NCBI GenBank assembly: GCA_033764075.1
Contig: JANRJH010000020.1
Coordinates: 79,420 to 143,419 of the forward strand
Direction: 5' to 3'
DNA length: 64,000 nt
Source of the DNA: M3007 sp033764075
GTDB taxonomy: Bacteria > Bacteroidota > Bacteroidia > Chitinophagales > Saprospiraceae
Every line of letters starts with the position of its first letter. Position 1 is the stretch's first letter. Below the pieces are notes generated by a model. It saw only the letters and a list, made by a program, of their open reading frames with translations. It did not search any database and was not told where the DNA came from. The position numbers were made by a program, and so were the translations under genes. Positions 16,427 through 24,872 of this stretch are shown here, in pieces.

Positions 16427-18214
16427 TTATTCGGAAACAATGAATTGTTTGCCGGCGAAGTATTTGCCGTTCGTCATGTGCAGCCAGTACACACCGGGTG
16501 CCAGATCACCCAGTTGGATGGTGGCGTACTCCTGGATGTTGATGTTGTTGGCGTACACGCGAACACCCTGGCTGTTGAAGATGTTCAGGACAACATCGCC
16601 GCCCAGGGACGGTTCGATGAGCTCGATGTTCAACACGTTTTTGGTCGGGTTGGGCGAGAGTTTCATGGACGTGCGCTTGATGAGCTCAGGCGAACTGAGC
16701 GGGGCGCCGAACATGTATTCGCCTTCGTTTTTCACGGCGCGGAGGGTAATGCCGTACACGCCGGCTTTAACCTTGAAGTTTTTGCCGTCCTGGGTCGCGA
16801 TACCGGAAGGTTCCTCCTGTGCGGTACCTTCGGTGGCGGCGCCCCAGTTGACGGACCAGTTGTCTTCGGCGCGGAACTTACACTCGTTTTCGTTCAGGGT
16901 GATGTTCGGGATGAACCAGAACATCTCGTCGTTGGGATCTTTGGTCATGTCTACGTCGGTATCCCAGGTGCCGATCGGCGTAGCCGGGCCGATGAGGCCT
17001 ACGGTGGTGTAGATCACAAGCAGTTCGAAGCTGTAGGCGCCGGTGATCTGGTCGAACTCAATTTTATATTCGCCGGCGGGAATCGGGATGGGTGCGCCGT
17101 CGAGTTCGGCTACGCCGGTGGGGAAGTCGCCGGCACTCCACAGGTCGTCGTCGGCCTTAAAGATCAGGTCGCCGTCTTTGAGCACCACGCGGGCCTTCCA
17201 CAGACCTTCCTGGTTGGGGTCTTCGGTCATGGGCGTGGGGTTGTCGAACCCGCCGGGGTTGGCCGAGCCGATGATGCCCATGGTCTGGTAGGGGCGGATG
17301 ACCAGAAAGTCGTACTCGAGTTTTTTTACATCGATGCGCGCCTGGTAGCGACCGGCGGTGCCCACCGGAATGTTGTCGCCATTGGGTACTGCGGTGCCCG
17401 AGGGGAAGGTGGTACCGCCCCAGTTGAACGTCCAGGCGCTGTCGGCGCGGAATTTCAGGCTGCCCACGGTCAGGTCTACGTTGCCTACCCAGAGGCTGGG
17501 GTTTTCGTCATCCTGCTTCAGGGGGGTGTCGTTGCTCCAGCCGCCGGCGGTGGCGTCGCCAATGACGCTGATGAGTTTGTATTCCGGAATCAGGGTGAAC
17601 GCGTAAACGCCGGTGAGCGTGTCGAAGTCGATGCGGTAGCGACCGGCGGAGGGGATGGGGATGTTTGGCCCATCCTGGGTGGCAGTGCCGGAGGGGAAGC
17701 CTGTGGCGCCCCAGTTTCTGGCCCAGTCGTCGTTAAAACGGAACTTGGCTTCTCCTTTTTTGAGGTTCAGCACGTGGTAGAACTTGTTGGCGTCGAGGCT
17801 GTCCTGGAACAGGTTGGTGTCTTCGCCCCAGCCCTTCGGTGTGGCGTCGCCGATGACGCCAATGGGTGAGTTGACGGAGAACTCGTAAGCGCCGGAGTTG
17901 GAGTTAAAGGTTACGGTGTAAGCAGCAGTCACCGGAACCGGAATGTCGGCGCCGCCCTGGGTGCCGGTGCCGAAGGGGAAATCCGTGCTGCCCCAGTTAA
18001 TGGTCCACGCGTCATCCGCGCGGAATTTGCAGGCGTTGCCGGCGGTGAGGTTGATGGTGATCGTCCAGGTGCTGTCGTTGACCTTGGTCATGTCGGTATC
18101 TGAATCCCAGCCGGTGGGCGTTGCGCTACCGATGATGCCGATGGACGTAATCTGTGCAAATGCGTTGAACGCCAGCACACAGAATGCAAGTGAAAAAAGT
18201 AGGCGAAACTTCAT
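16427..18214 (-). CDS. SusE/SusF-like glycan-binding protein with T9SS sorting domain
   Basis: This 595-residue secreted protein contains five SusE/SusF-type outer-membrane-protein repeats of about 100 residues. Each opens with a GxIGxATPxGW-like motif (SIGIIGSATPTGW, GVIGDATPKGW, SVIGDATAGGW, GIIGSANPGGF, GLIGPATPIGTW). Each has an internal KFRADDAW-NWG-x-FP-G-A-x-DG-x-IP block. Residues ~520-595 form a type A T9SS sorting domain (LSPNPTKNVLNIEL ... LAPGVYWLHMTNGKYFAGKQFIV). The N-terminus is an ordinary signal peptide ending AFAQ, with no lipobox. Classic SusE/SusF proteins are lipoproteins, so here export and anchoring appear to use T9SS instead. It is divergent from susC and probably binds the locus glycan at the cell surface. 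Confidence 0.88.
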   Translation of the reverse strand: MKFRLLFSLAFCVLAFNAFAQITSIGIIGSATPTGWDSDTDMTKVNDSTWTITINLTAGNACKFRADDAWTINWGSTDFPFGTGTQGGADIPVPVTAAYTVTFNSNSGAYEFSVNSPIGVIGDATPKGWGEDTNLFQDSLDANKFYHVLNLKKGEAKFRFNDDWARNWGATGFPSGTATQDGPNIPIPSAGRYRIDFDTLTGVYAFTLIPEYKLISVIGDATAGGWSNDTPLKQDDENPSLWVGNVDLTVGSLKFRADSAWTFNWGGTTFPSGTAVPNGDNIPVGTAGRYQARIDVKKLEYDFLVIRPYQTMGIIGSANPGGFDNPTPMTEDPNQEGLWKARVVLKDGDLIFKADDDLWSAGDFPTGVAELDGAPIPIPAGEYKIEFDQITGAYSFELLVIYTTVGLIGPATPIGTWDTDVDMTKDPNDEMFWFIPNITLNENECKFRAEDNWSVNWGAATEGTAQEEPSGIATQDGKNFKVKAGVYGITLRAVKNEGEYMFGAPLSSPELIKRTSMKLSPNPTKNVLNIELIEPSLGGDVVLNIFNSQGVRVYANNINIQEYATIQLGDLAPGVYWLHMTNGKYFAGKQFIVSE

Positions 18215-18253
18215 TTTTGAAAAAAATTTTTTCGTTGGAAAGTACGGTTAGTG

Positions 18254-18272
18254 TAACTTTGTCACAAAGTTA
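18254..18272. promoter_or_regulatory. Palindromic divergent -7 boxes
   Basis: TAACTTTG TCA CAAAGTTA is a perfect dyad in which each half is a TAnnTTTG -7 box, one per strand. The minus-strand box sits about 50 bases before the SusE/F-like start at 18214. The plus-strand box is about 190 bases before the susC ATG. It could be an overlapping divergent promoter or an operator. The rest of 18215-18453 is AT-rich and has no gene. Confidence 0.55.
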
Positions 18273-18453
18273 ACTTGTTTTTAAATTTTGAAAGAACTTT
18301 GGGCGGAAAAATTTTCATGCCTAATCCTGTCAAAGTTGCTTTTTTTAATCCAAAAATCAAAATCAAATCCTTGGGTTAGTGTAAAGATGCTACAAAGGAG
18401 TGGTTGCCATCTTCCTCTTTTTGTTCAAACTATTTAAACCCATTTCGCGTTAT

Positions 18454-21400
18454 ATGGAGTTTTTTACACCCAAACTTGTTCGGGCCCTTTTGCTGGGCCT
18501 TTTTTGGCTGGCGTTCTCCTTTTCAGCTGAGGCCCAGCGTACCGTCACGGGGCGCGTGACCGACGCCGAAACCGGCGAGCCCCTGATCGGGGCCACGGTG
18601 GTGGAAAAGGAAACCCCTTCCAACGGTACCATTGTGGACGTGAACGGAAATTTCCGGTTAAACGTTTCCGACAAGGCCACGGCGCTTCTGGTCACCTATT
18701 CGAGTTACGACAATGCCGAGGTCGGCATTGCAGGCGTTGACGCCGTTGAGGTGTCCATGACAGCCTCTACCCTCAGCGAGGTGGTGGTCATCGGTTATGG
18801 CACGGTGAAAAAAGAAGACGTGACCGGTTCGGTGCAAAAGGCCGGTACTGCCGTTTTTAACCGCGGCGCCATCACCGGACCTTCCGAACTGCTGGCCGGC
18901 AAGGTGGCGGGCGTGGTGGTCACCACCGACGGTTCGCCCGGCGGCGGCTCCCAGATCCGCGTGCGCGGCCTGTCGTCGCTCAACGCAACCAACGACCCGC
19001 TCATCGTGGTAGACGGTGTGCCGCTCGACAACACGGGCATCTCCGGCAGCCGTAACCCCCTGAACGTGGTCAACCCCAACGACATCGAGTCGTTTACGGT
19101 GCTGAAAGACGCCTCTGCAGCCGCCATTTACGGCAACCGGGCCTCCGGCGGGGTAATCCTCATCACCACCAAAAAAGGCAAACTCGGCAGGAAATTGCAG
19201 GTGGGCTACAGCGGCAACGTCTCCTGGGGGGTGCCCTCCGGTAAAATTGACGCCCTGAGCGCCGACGAGTTTCGCGCCATCATGAACGAACGCTATGCCG
19301 GCGACCAGCCCACGCTGGACCTGATGGGCGACGCCAGCACCGACTGGCAGGACGAGATCTACCAGACGGCTCTCGGTACCGACCACGCCCTAAACTTCGC
19401 CGGCGGGGTGGGCATCGTACCGTATCGCCTCTCCCTCGGATACACCTATAAAGAGGGGCTGCTCAAAACCGACGAGTTCAGCCGCTACTCCGCAGCCCTG
19501 AACCTCAACCCGGGTTTTTTTGACAATACCCTGCAGACAAATTTCAACTTCAAATACGCGTATTCCGACAACCACTTCGCCGACCGCGGCGCGATCGGCA
19601 ATGCCCTGAGTTTCGACCCCACCCAATCGGTGCGCGCCGACACGTCGGACCGCTTCGGCGGGTACACCACCTGGATGCAAAACAACGGTCGGCCTAACGG
19701 CCTGGCGCCCACCAACCCGGTGGCCCTGCTGAACCTGCGCGACGATAACTCGAACGTCGACCAGATCGTCACCAGCCTGAACCTCGACTACCGACTGCCC
19801 TTCTTCCCCAACCTGCGCGCCAACCTCAACCTCGGCTACGAAGGCGCCAACGGTGAAGGCAACATCGTAGTGCCCGACTCGGCCGCTTTCGCCTATACCG
19901 TCGGCGGGGTAAACAACGTGTACACCCAAGAAAAAGACAATACCCTGCTGGAAACCTACCTGAACTACCGCAATACCTTCGGATTGCACGGCCTCGACGT
20001 GATGGCCGGCTACTCCTGGCAGCACTTTGAGTACAACAACTACTTCAAAAACTCCAACCTGGCGGGCGATACGGCCCAAACGACCGAAGACCGCAGCCGG
20101 GCCGAATACTACCTGGTGTCGCTGTTTGGCCGCATCAATTACGACTACATGCAGAAGTACTTCCTGACGTTTTCGCTGCGCCGCGACGGCACCTCGCGCT
20201 TTGGGCCCGACTACCGCTACGGCGTTTTCCCCGCCGTCGCTGCCGGGGTAAAAGTGATCGACAACGACCGGAACAACTTCAACTACCTCAAACTGCGGGG
20301 CGGATGGGGTGTTACCGGCCAACAGGAAACCGGCGGGTACTACGACTACCTGGCGCGTTACCAGCTCGGCCAGTTCAACGCGTCTTATCAGTTCGGCAAC
20401 GAATTCGTTCAAACCTATCGCCCGAATGGCTACGTTTCCAACCTGAAATGGGAGGAAACCTCCTCCATCAACGTCGGCGCCGACTTCAGCATCATCCGCG
20501 ACCGCATCAGCGGTACCGTGGATGTCTACCAGCGCCAGACCTCCGACCTCTTCGCTTTTGTGCCCTTCCCGGCACTGTCCAACCTCACCAACTTCCTCAC
20601 CACCAACATTGGTGAAATGGAATCCAAAGGCGTCGAGCTCGGACTGAACTTCACGCCCATTCGCAACGGAACCATTACCTGGGACATCTTCACCAACGTG
20701 GCCTACAACCGTTCCGAAATCACCAAGCTGCGCAACGATGCCGACTCCACCTTCCAGGGGGTTCAGGTCGGCGGCATCGCCGGCGGCGTAGGCTCCACCA
20801 TCCAGATACACACGGTGGGCTACCAACCCTACATGTTCTACGTGTACGAGCAGTTGTATGACGAAAACGGAAACCTGCTGGAAGACCAGTTTGCAGACCG
20901 GAACGACGACGGCGAGGTGAACGATCAGGATCTTTACCGCTACAAAAACCCGGCGCCTTTCTATACGTTCGGCATTACCAACAACTTCGGCATCGGCCGC
21001 TTCAACCTGTCTTTTGCCGGACGGGCCAACCTCGGCCAGTACGTGTACAACAACATCCAGACGGACATGGGCTACCTCAACCGCCTGGTGCACCCCACCC
21101 GCTACCTGTCGAACATCAACCAGTCGGCTGTCGACCTGAACGTGGAGGAGCAGTCCAGCCTTACGTTCAGCGATGAGTTTGTAAAAAAGGCCGACTTCTT
21201 CCGCATGGATCACATTACCCTGGGATACGACCTGACCAGCCTGTTCAACCGCAACAGCACTTCGGCGGTAACGGCAACCGACGGCACCGTGGCGCCGGAC
21301 CGGCCCCGGCGGAGCCTGATCAGCTATTTTAATGTGTACGCCACCGTGCAAAATGCTTTTGTGATTACCAGCTACGACGGGCTGGACCCCGAAATCGCCA

Positions 21401-21468
21401 ACGGTATCGACAACAACGTCTATCCCCGTCCGCGCACCTTCCTCGTGGGGGTAAACGTCAACTTCTAA
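18454..21468 (+). CDS. susC: SusC/RagA TonB-dependent outer-membrane transporter
   Basis: This ~1004-residue protein imports oligosaccharides through the outer membrane with energy from TonB. After a signal peptide ending SAEAQ comes a carboxypeptidase-regulatory-like domain (VTGRVTDAETGEPLIGATVV). The SusC signature LSEVVVIGYGTVKKEDVTGSV and the plug domain (PLIVVDGVPLDN, NPNDIESFTVLKDASAAAIYGNRASGGVILITTKKG) follow. The barrel ends in the strand PRTFLVGVNVNF with the terminal Phe. A GTG at 18400 could add 18 residues, but ATG 18454 directly precedes the signal peptide. It is followed by susD after 21 bases. The enzymes around it suggest the cargo is beta-galactan oligosaccharide. The symbol denotes the family, not starch specificity. 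Confidence 0.95.
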   Translation: MEFFTPKLVRALLLGLFWLAFSFSAEAQRTVTGRVTDAETGEPLIGATVVEKETPSNGTIVDVNGNFRLNVSDKATALLVTYSSYDNAEVGIAGVDAVEVSMTASTLSEVVVIGYGTVKKEDVTGSVQKAGTAVFNRGAITGPSELLAGKVAGVVVTTDGSPGGGSQIRVRGLSSLNATNDPLIVVDGVPLDNTGISGSRNPLNVVNPNDIESFTVLKDASAAAIYGNRASGGVILITTKKGKLGRKLQVGYSGNVSWGVPSGKIDALSADEFRAIMNERYAGDQPTLDLMGDASTDWQDEIYQTALGTDHALNFAGGVGIVPYRLSLGYTYKEGLLKTDEFSRYSAALNLNPGFFDNTLQTNFNFKYAYSDNHFADRGAIGNALSFDPTQSVRADTSDRFGGYTTWMQNNGRPNGLAPTNPVALLNLRDDNSNVDQIVTSLNLDYRLPFFPNLRANLNLGYEGANGEGNIVVPDSAAFAYTVGGVNNVYTQEKDNTLLETYLNYRNTFGLHGLDVMAGYSWQHFEYNNYFKNSNLAGDTAQTTEDRSRAEYYLVSLFGRINYDYMQKYFLTFSLRRDGTSRFGPDYRYGVFPAVAAGVKVIDNDRNNFNYLKLRGGWGVTGQQETGGYYDYLARYQLGQFNASYQFGNEFVQTYRPNGYVSNLKWEETSSINVGADFSIIRDRISGTVDVYQRQTSDLFAFVPFPALSNLTNFLTTNIGEMESKGVELGLNFTPIRNGTITWDIFTNVAYNRSEITKLRNDADSTFQGVQVGGIAGGVGSTIQIHTVGYQPYMFYVYEQLYDENGNLLEDQFADRNDDGEVNDQDLYRYKNPAPFYTFGITNNFGIGRFNLSFAGRANLGQYVYNNIQTDMGYLNRLVHPTRYLSNINQSAVDLNVEEQSSLTFSDEFVKKADFFRMDHITLGYDLTSLFNRNSTSAVTATDGTVAPDRPRRSLISYFNVYATVQNAFVITSYDGLDPEIANGIDNNVYPRPRTFLVGVNVNF

Positions 21469-21489
21469 CACGATTCCAAACACAAACAC

Positions 21490-23712
21490 ATGAGCAAGTT
21501 ATATATCAAATTTCCGTTCCTCGCGCTGGCCGCACTGCTGGTTTTTGCCGCCGGCTGCTTCGACGACCTCAACACCGAGCCCCTCGACCCGGATGAGGTT
21601 ACTTCCCTCACCGTGTACGACAACCCCGCAGCGTACAGACAGGTGCTCGCCAAGCTGTACGCCGGATACGCCGTTTCCGGACAGCAGGGCCCTGCCGGCC
21701 AGGCCGATATCGCCGGCATCGACGAAGGTTTCGGCCAATACCTGCGCGGCTTCTGGTACCACCAGGAGCTGTCGACCGACGAGGCGATAATCGGCTGGAA
21801 CGACCAGACGATCAAAGATTTTCACTGGCAAACCTGGACCTCCACCGACGGATTTATCTACGCCTTCTACAGCCGCATCTTTTACCAGATCGCTCTGGTG
21901 AACGAATACCTGCGCGAAACAAGCGACGGCAAGCTGGATGATCGCGGCGTAGACGCCAACCTGCGCAACGAGATCAAACGCTACCGCGCCGAAGCGCGAT
22001 TCCTGCGCGCACTGAGCTACTGGCACGGGCTCGACCTGTTCCGCAATACGCCCTTCGCCACCGAAGACCAGGCGGTGGGTACGTTCACGCCGGCCCGAAT
22101 CACGGGGCCGGAACTGTTTGACTTCATCGAGTCCGAACTCAAGGCCATCGACGCCGACCTCGCCGACCCGCGCACCAACGAGTACGCCCGCGCCGACAAA
22201 GCCGCCGCGTGGTTTTTGCTCGCCAAATTGTACCTGAACGCCGAAGTGTACGGCAAGGGCAACCGCTACGCCGACTGCCTCCAGTACTGCGAACGCATTC
22301 TCGGCGCCGGATACCAACTGCACCCGGTATACGATCACCTGTTCATGGCCGATAACGACCGCCCGGAATTGCGCAACGAGATCATCTTCCCCGTCGCTTT
22401 CGACGGCGTCAACACCCGTACCTACGGCGGCACCACCTTCATCATCCGCGCCGGTATCGGCGGCACCATGGATGCCCTGGATTCGGGCCAGGACGGCGGA
22501 TGGGGCGGCGTGCGTACCACCAAGGAGTTTGTGGCCAAATTCCCGCAAAACCTTACCGGGGTTATTGTCGACTTCAACGAGGGCAACACCGAAAGGTATT
22601 CGGCGTACTACGTGACCGCCAGCCACATTGGCTTCGACTCCGCCGGTATCGCCCAAAGCATCAAGATCAGTGCAAACACGGTTGGGGTGACCAACAAGTT
22701 TGAGGGACACATTTACTTCCCGAACGACAACAGCGAGTTCCTGTTCCGGCGCTTGCCCTCGCAAAGTTTCTCACCCCTGGGCGACAACAACGCCGACGGC
22801 GTGCTGGAAACCAACGGCGCACGAATCAAAATTCCCACCGCCGGTTTGTACTACCTCACGCTCGACGTCAGCAACAGCAACAACCGCACCTATACGGTCG
22901 AGAAACGCGACTGGAACCTCATCGGGTCGGCCACCCAGGGCGCCGCACTGGCCATGACCTTCAACCCGGCCACCAACCAGCTGGAGTTCACCGGCGACCT
23001 CAAAGCAGGCGGGTTTAAATTTCGCCCCAACCTTGACGACGCCAAAAGCCTTGGCGATAACGGCGCAGATGCCCTTCTGGAAACCGGCGGCGCCGACATC
23101 CAGATCGACGAAGAAGGAAATTACACCATCTACCTCGACGTTGACCGGCCGGATTACACCTACAAGATCAAGACCAACGGCTTCGACCGCCGCGCCAAGT
23201 TCTACACCGACGGCCAGGACCTTGAAATCGACGAGGTGCCGCCGTTCACCGAAGGATACGCCATCCGCAAGTTCACCAACATCAAATCAGACGGCGGCAG
23301 GGGCAAAGACCTGCAATACCCGGACACCGACTTTCCCATGTTCCGGCTGGCCGACGTGTACCTCATGGCCGCCGAAGCCATCCTGCGCGGCGGGGGCGGC
23401 TCCACCACCCAGGCGGTGGAATACGTGAACAAGGTGCGCGAACGGGCCTATGCAGGCAAATCGGGCAACATCGACGAAAGCGAGCTGACACTCAACTACA
23501 TCCTCGATGAGCGCGCCCGCGAGCTGTACTGGGAATGCCACCGCCGCACCGACCTCGTGCGTTTCGGCCAGTTCACCAACGGCACCTACGTGTGGGCCTG
23601 GAAGGGCAATGTGAAAGAAGGCGCAACCGTGCCGCCTTACCGCAACATCTACCCCATCCCGGCGCAGGATTTGAATACGAACCCGAACCTGCGGCAAAAC
23701 GACGGGTATTGA
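21490..23712 (+). CDS. susD: SusD/RagB-family lipoprotein with inserted SusE/F-like modules
   Basis: SusD proteins are surface lipoproteins that cap SusC and bind glycan. The 740-residue product has a lipobox (VFAAGC), the TPR-like N-terminal half (AEARFLRALSYWHGLDLFRNTPF) and the C-terminal SusD region (FPMFRLADVYLMAAEAILR, LNYILDERARELYWECHRRTDLVRFGQF, YPIPAQDLNTNPNLRQNDGY). Normal members have about 500-600 residues. The excess lies at residues ~365-555, where two stretches resemble SusE/SusF modules: LGDNNADGVLETNG with a following ARIKIPTAGLYYLTLDV, and DWNLIGSATQGA with FKFRPNLDDAKSLGDNGADALLETGG. These repeat units look like those in the divergent T9SS protein, so SusD has probably absorbed binding modules. 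Confidence 0.92.
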   Translation: MSKLYIKFPFLALAALLVFAAGCFDDLNTEPLDPDEVTSLTVYDNPAAYRQVLAKLYAGYAVSGQQGPAGQADIAGIDEGFGQYLRGFWYHQELSTDEAIIGWNDQTIKDFHWQTWTSTDGFIYAFYSRIFYQIALVNEYLRETSDGKLDDRGVDANLRNEIKRYRAEARFLRALSYWHGLDLFRNTPFATEDQAVGTFTPARITGPELFDFIESELKAIDADLADPRTNEYARADKAAAWFLLAKLYLNAEVYGKGNRYADCLQYCERILGAGYQLHPVYDHLFMADNDRPELRNEIIFPVAFDGVNTRTYGGTTFIIRAGIGGTMDALDSGQDGGWGGVRTTKEFVAKFPQNLTGVIVDFNEGNTERYSAYYVTASHIGFDSAGIAQSIKISANTVGVTNKFEGHIYFPNDNSEFLFRRLPSQSFSPLGDNNADGVLETNGARIKIPTAGLYYLTLDVSNSNNRTYTVEKRDWNLIGSATQGAALAMTFNPATNQLEFTGDLKAGGFKFRPNLDDAKSLGDNGADALLETGGADIQIDEEGNYTIYLDVDRPDYTYKIKTNGFDRRAKFYTDGQDLEIDEVPPFTEGYAIRKFTNIKSDGGRGKDLQYPDTDFPMFRLADVYLMAAEAILRGGGGSTTQAVEYVNKVRERAYAGKSGNIDESELTLNYILDERARELYWECHRRTDLVRFGQFTNGTYVWAWKGNVKEGATVPPYRNIYPIPAQDLNTNPNLRQNDGY

Positions 23713-23723
23713 TCCTGGATTCT

Positions 23724-23765
23724 AAAATTCGTCCTACGAGTTTACTCGTAGGACGAATTTTTTTT
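23724..23765 (+). terminator. Strong intrinsic terminator between susD and GH53 gene
   Basis: A perfect 17-bp stem (AAAATTCGTCCTACGAG against its complement at 23745-23761) with a four-base loop is followed by eight Ts. It lies 12 bases after the susD stop. No promoter box is evident before the GH53 start at 23793, so the enzyme may depend on read-through. Confidence 0.9.
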
Positions 23766-23792
23766 GCAACTCCCCCTGATTTTTTTTTATCC

Positions 23793-24872
23793 ATGACTTT
23801 CCGAATATTCCTCCTGGCACTGCTCCTGGCCTCCGCCTGCGGGCAAGACGACGATCCCGGCCCCACCACTCCGCCTCCCCCGACCGCGCCGCCATTGCCG
23901 GCCGTGGACATCCGGGGCGCCGACGCCTCCTACATTCCCGAAATCCGCCAGAGCGGTTTCAAGGTCAAAAATGCCAACGGCCAGACCGAAGACATGCTGA
24001 CCACCCTGAAAAATGCCGGCGTCAACACCATCCGCCTGCGCCTGTGGCACACCCCGGCCGGCGGGCATTCCGGCATGCAGGAAGTAGAGGCTTTCGCCAA
24101 AGAAATCCACGACGCCGGCCTGAAAGTGTGGCTGACGGTGCATTATTCCGACTCCTGGGCCGATCCGGGCAAACAAACCAAACCCGATGCCTGGAAAAAT
24201 GCCGGCCTGGAAGCCTTGAAAGACAGCGTGTACGATTACACCCGGACGGCTGTCAGCTACATCAAACCCGATTACATACAGATTGGCAATGAGATCAACA
24301 GCGGGCTGCTGTGGCCCGAAGGACGCATTCAAAATGTCGGACAAATGCGGTCTATCCTGGCCGAAGGCATCCGCGCCGTGCGCGAATACGATCCCGGCAT
24401 CCGGATCATGCTTCATTATGCCGGGCACCAGCAGGCCGCCTGGTTTTTCGATCAGGTGAAAACGCTGGACTACGACCTGATCGGCTTGTCGTACTACCCG
24501 ATCTGGCACGGCAAGGACACCACCCTGCTCAAAACCAACATGACCAACCTGGCCAACACCCACAACAAAAAGGTGGTGATCGCCGAAACCGCCCACCCCT
24601 TCACGCTGAGCTACAACGACTACACCAACAACATCATCGGCCTGAACGACCAGTTGTTACCCGGTTTCCCGGCCACCCCGCAAGGGCAGCATGATTTTAT
24701 GCTGACCATACGCGGCCTGGGCACCCCGCAATACGCGGGCTTTTGTTACTGGGGTGGCGAATGGATAGCCTTTAAAGGCGCCACCGCCGCCGACGGGTCG
24801 TCCTGGGAAAACCAGGCGTTCTGGGGGTTCGACCGAACAGCCCTGCCGGTACTGGAGGCTTTCCGCCCCTGA
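23793..24872 (+). CDS. Arabinogalactan endo-beta-1,4-galactanase, GH53, lipoprotein
   Basis: This 359-residue enzyme belongs to glycoside hydrolase family 53, which cuts beta-1,4-galactan chains of pectin or arabinogalactan I. Family landmarks are GADASYIPEI, NTIRLRLWHTPAG, KVWLTVHYSDSWADPGKQTKP, the acid/base motif QIGNEINSG (Glu167), LIGLSYYPIWHGK and the nucleophile VVIAETAHPFT (Glu265). The N-terminal signal ends LLASACGQ, a lipobox followed by an acidic and Pro/Thr-rich linker, so the enzyme is probably displayed on the outer membrane surface. The reading frame extends upstream to 23535, but that part overlaps susD and is not used. It meets the convergent galT gene with abutting stop codons. 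Confidence 0.95.
   Translation: MTFRIFLLALLLASACGQDDDPGPTTPPPPTAPPLPAVDIRGADASYIPEIRQSGFKVKNANGQTEDMLTTLKNAGVNTIRLRLWHTPAGGHSGMQEVEAFAKEIHDAGLKVWLTVHYSDSWADPGKQTKPDAWKNAGLEALKDSVYDYTRTAVSYIKPDYIQIGNEINSGLLWPEGRIQNVGQMRSILAEGIRAVREYDPGIRIMLHYAGHQQAAWFFDQVKTLDYDLIGLSYYPIWHGKDTTLLKTNMTNLANTHNKKVVIAETAHPFTLSYNDYTNNIIGLNDQLLPGFPATPQGQHDFMLTIRGLGTPQYAGFCYWGGEWIAFKGATAADGSSWENQAFWGFDRTALPVLEAFRP

Noticed and set aside
19390..21489. Long minus-strand frame opposite susC
   Set aside because: It is the antisense shadow of a strongly supported gene; the Val/Gly/His-rich composition is typical of reverse frames in GC-rich codon-biased genes.
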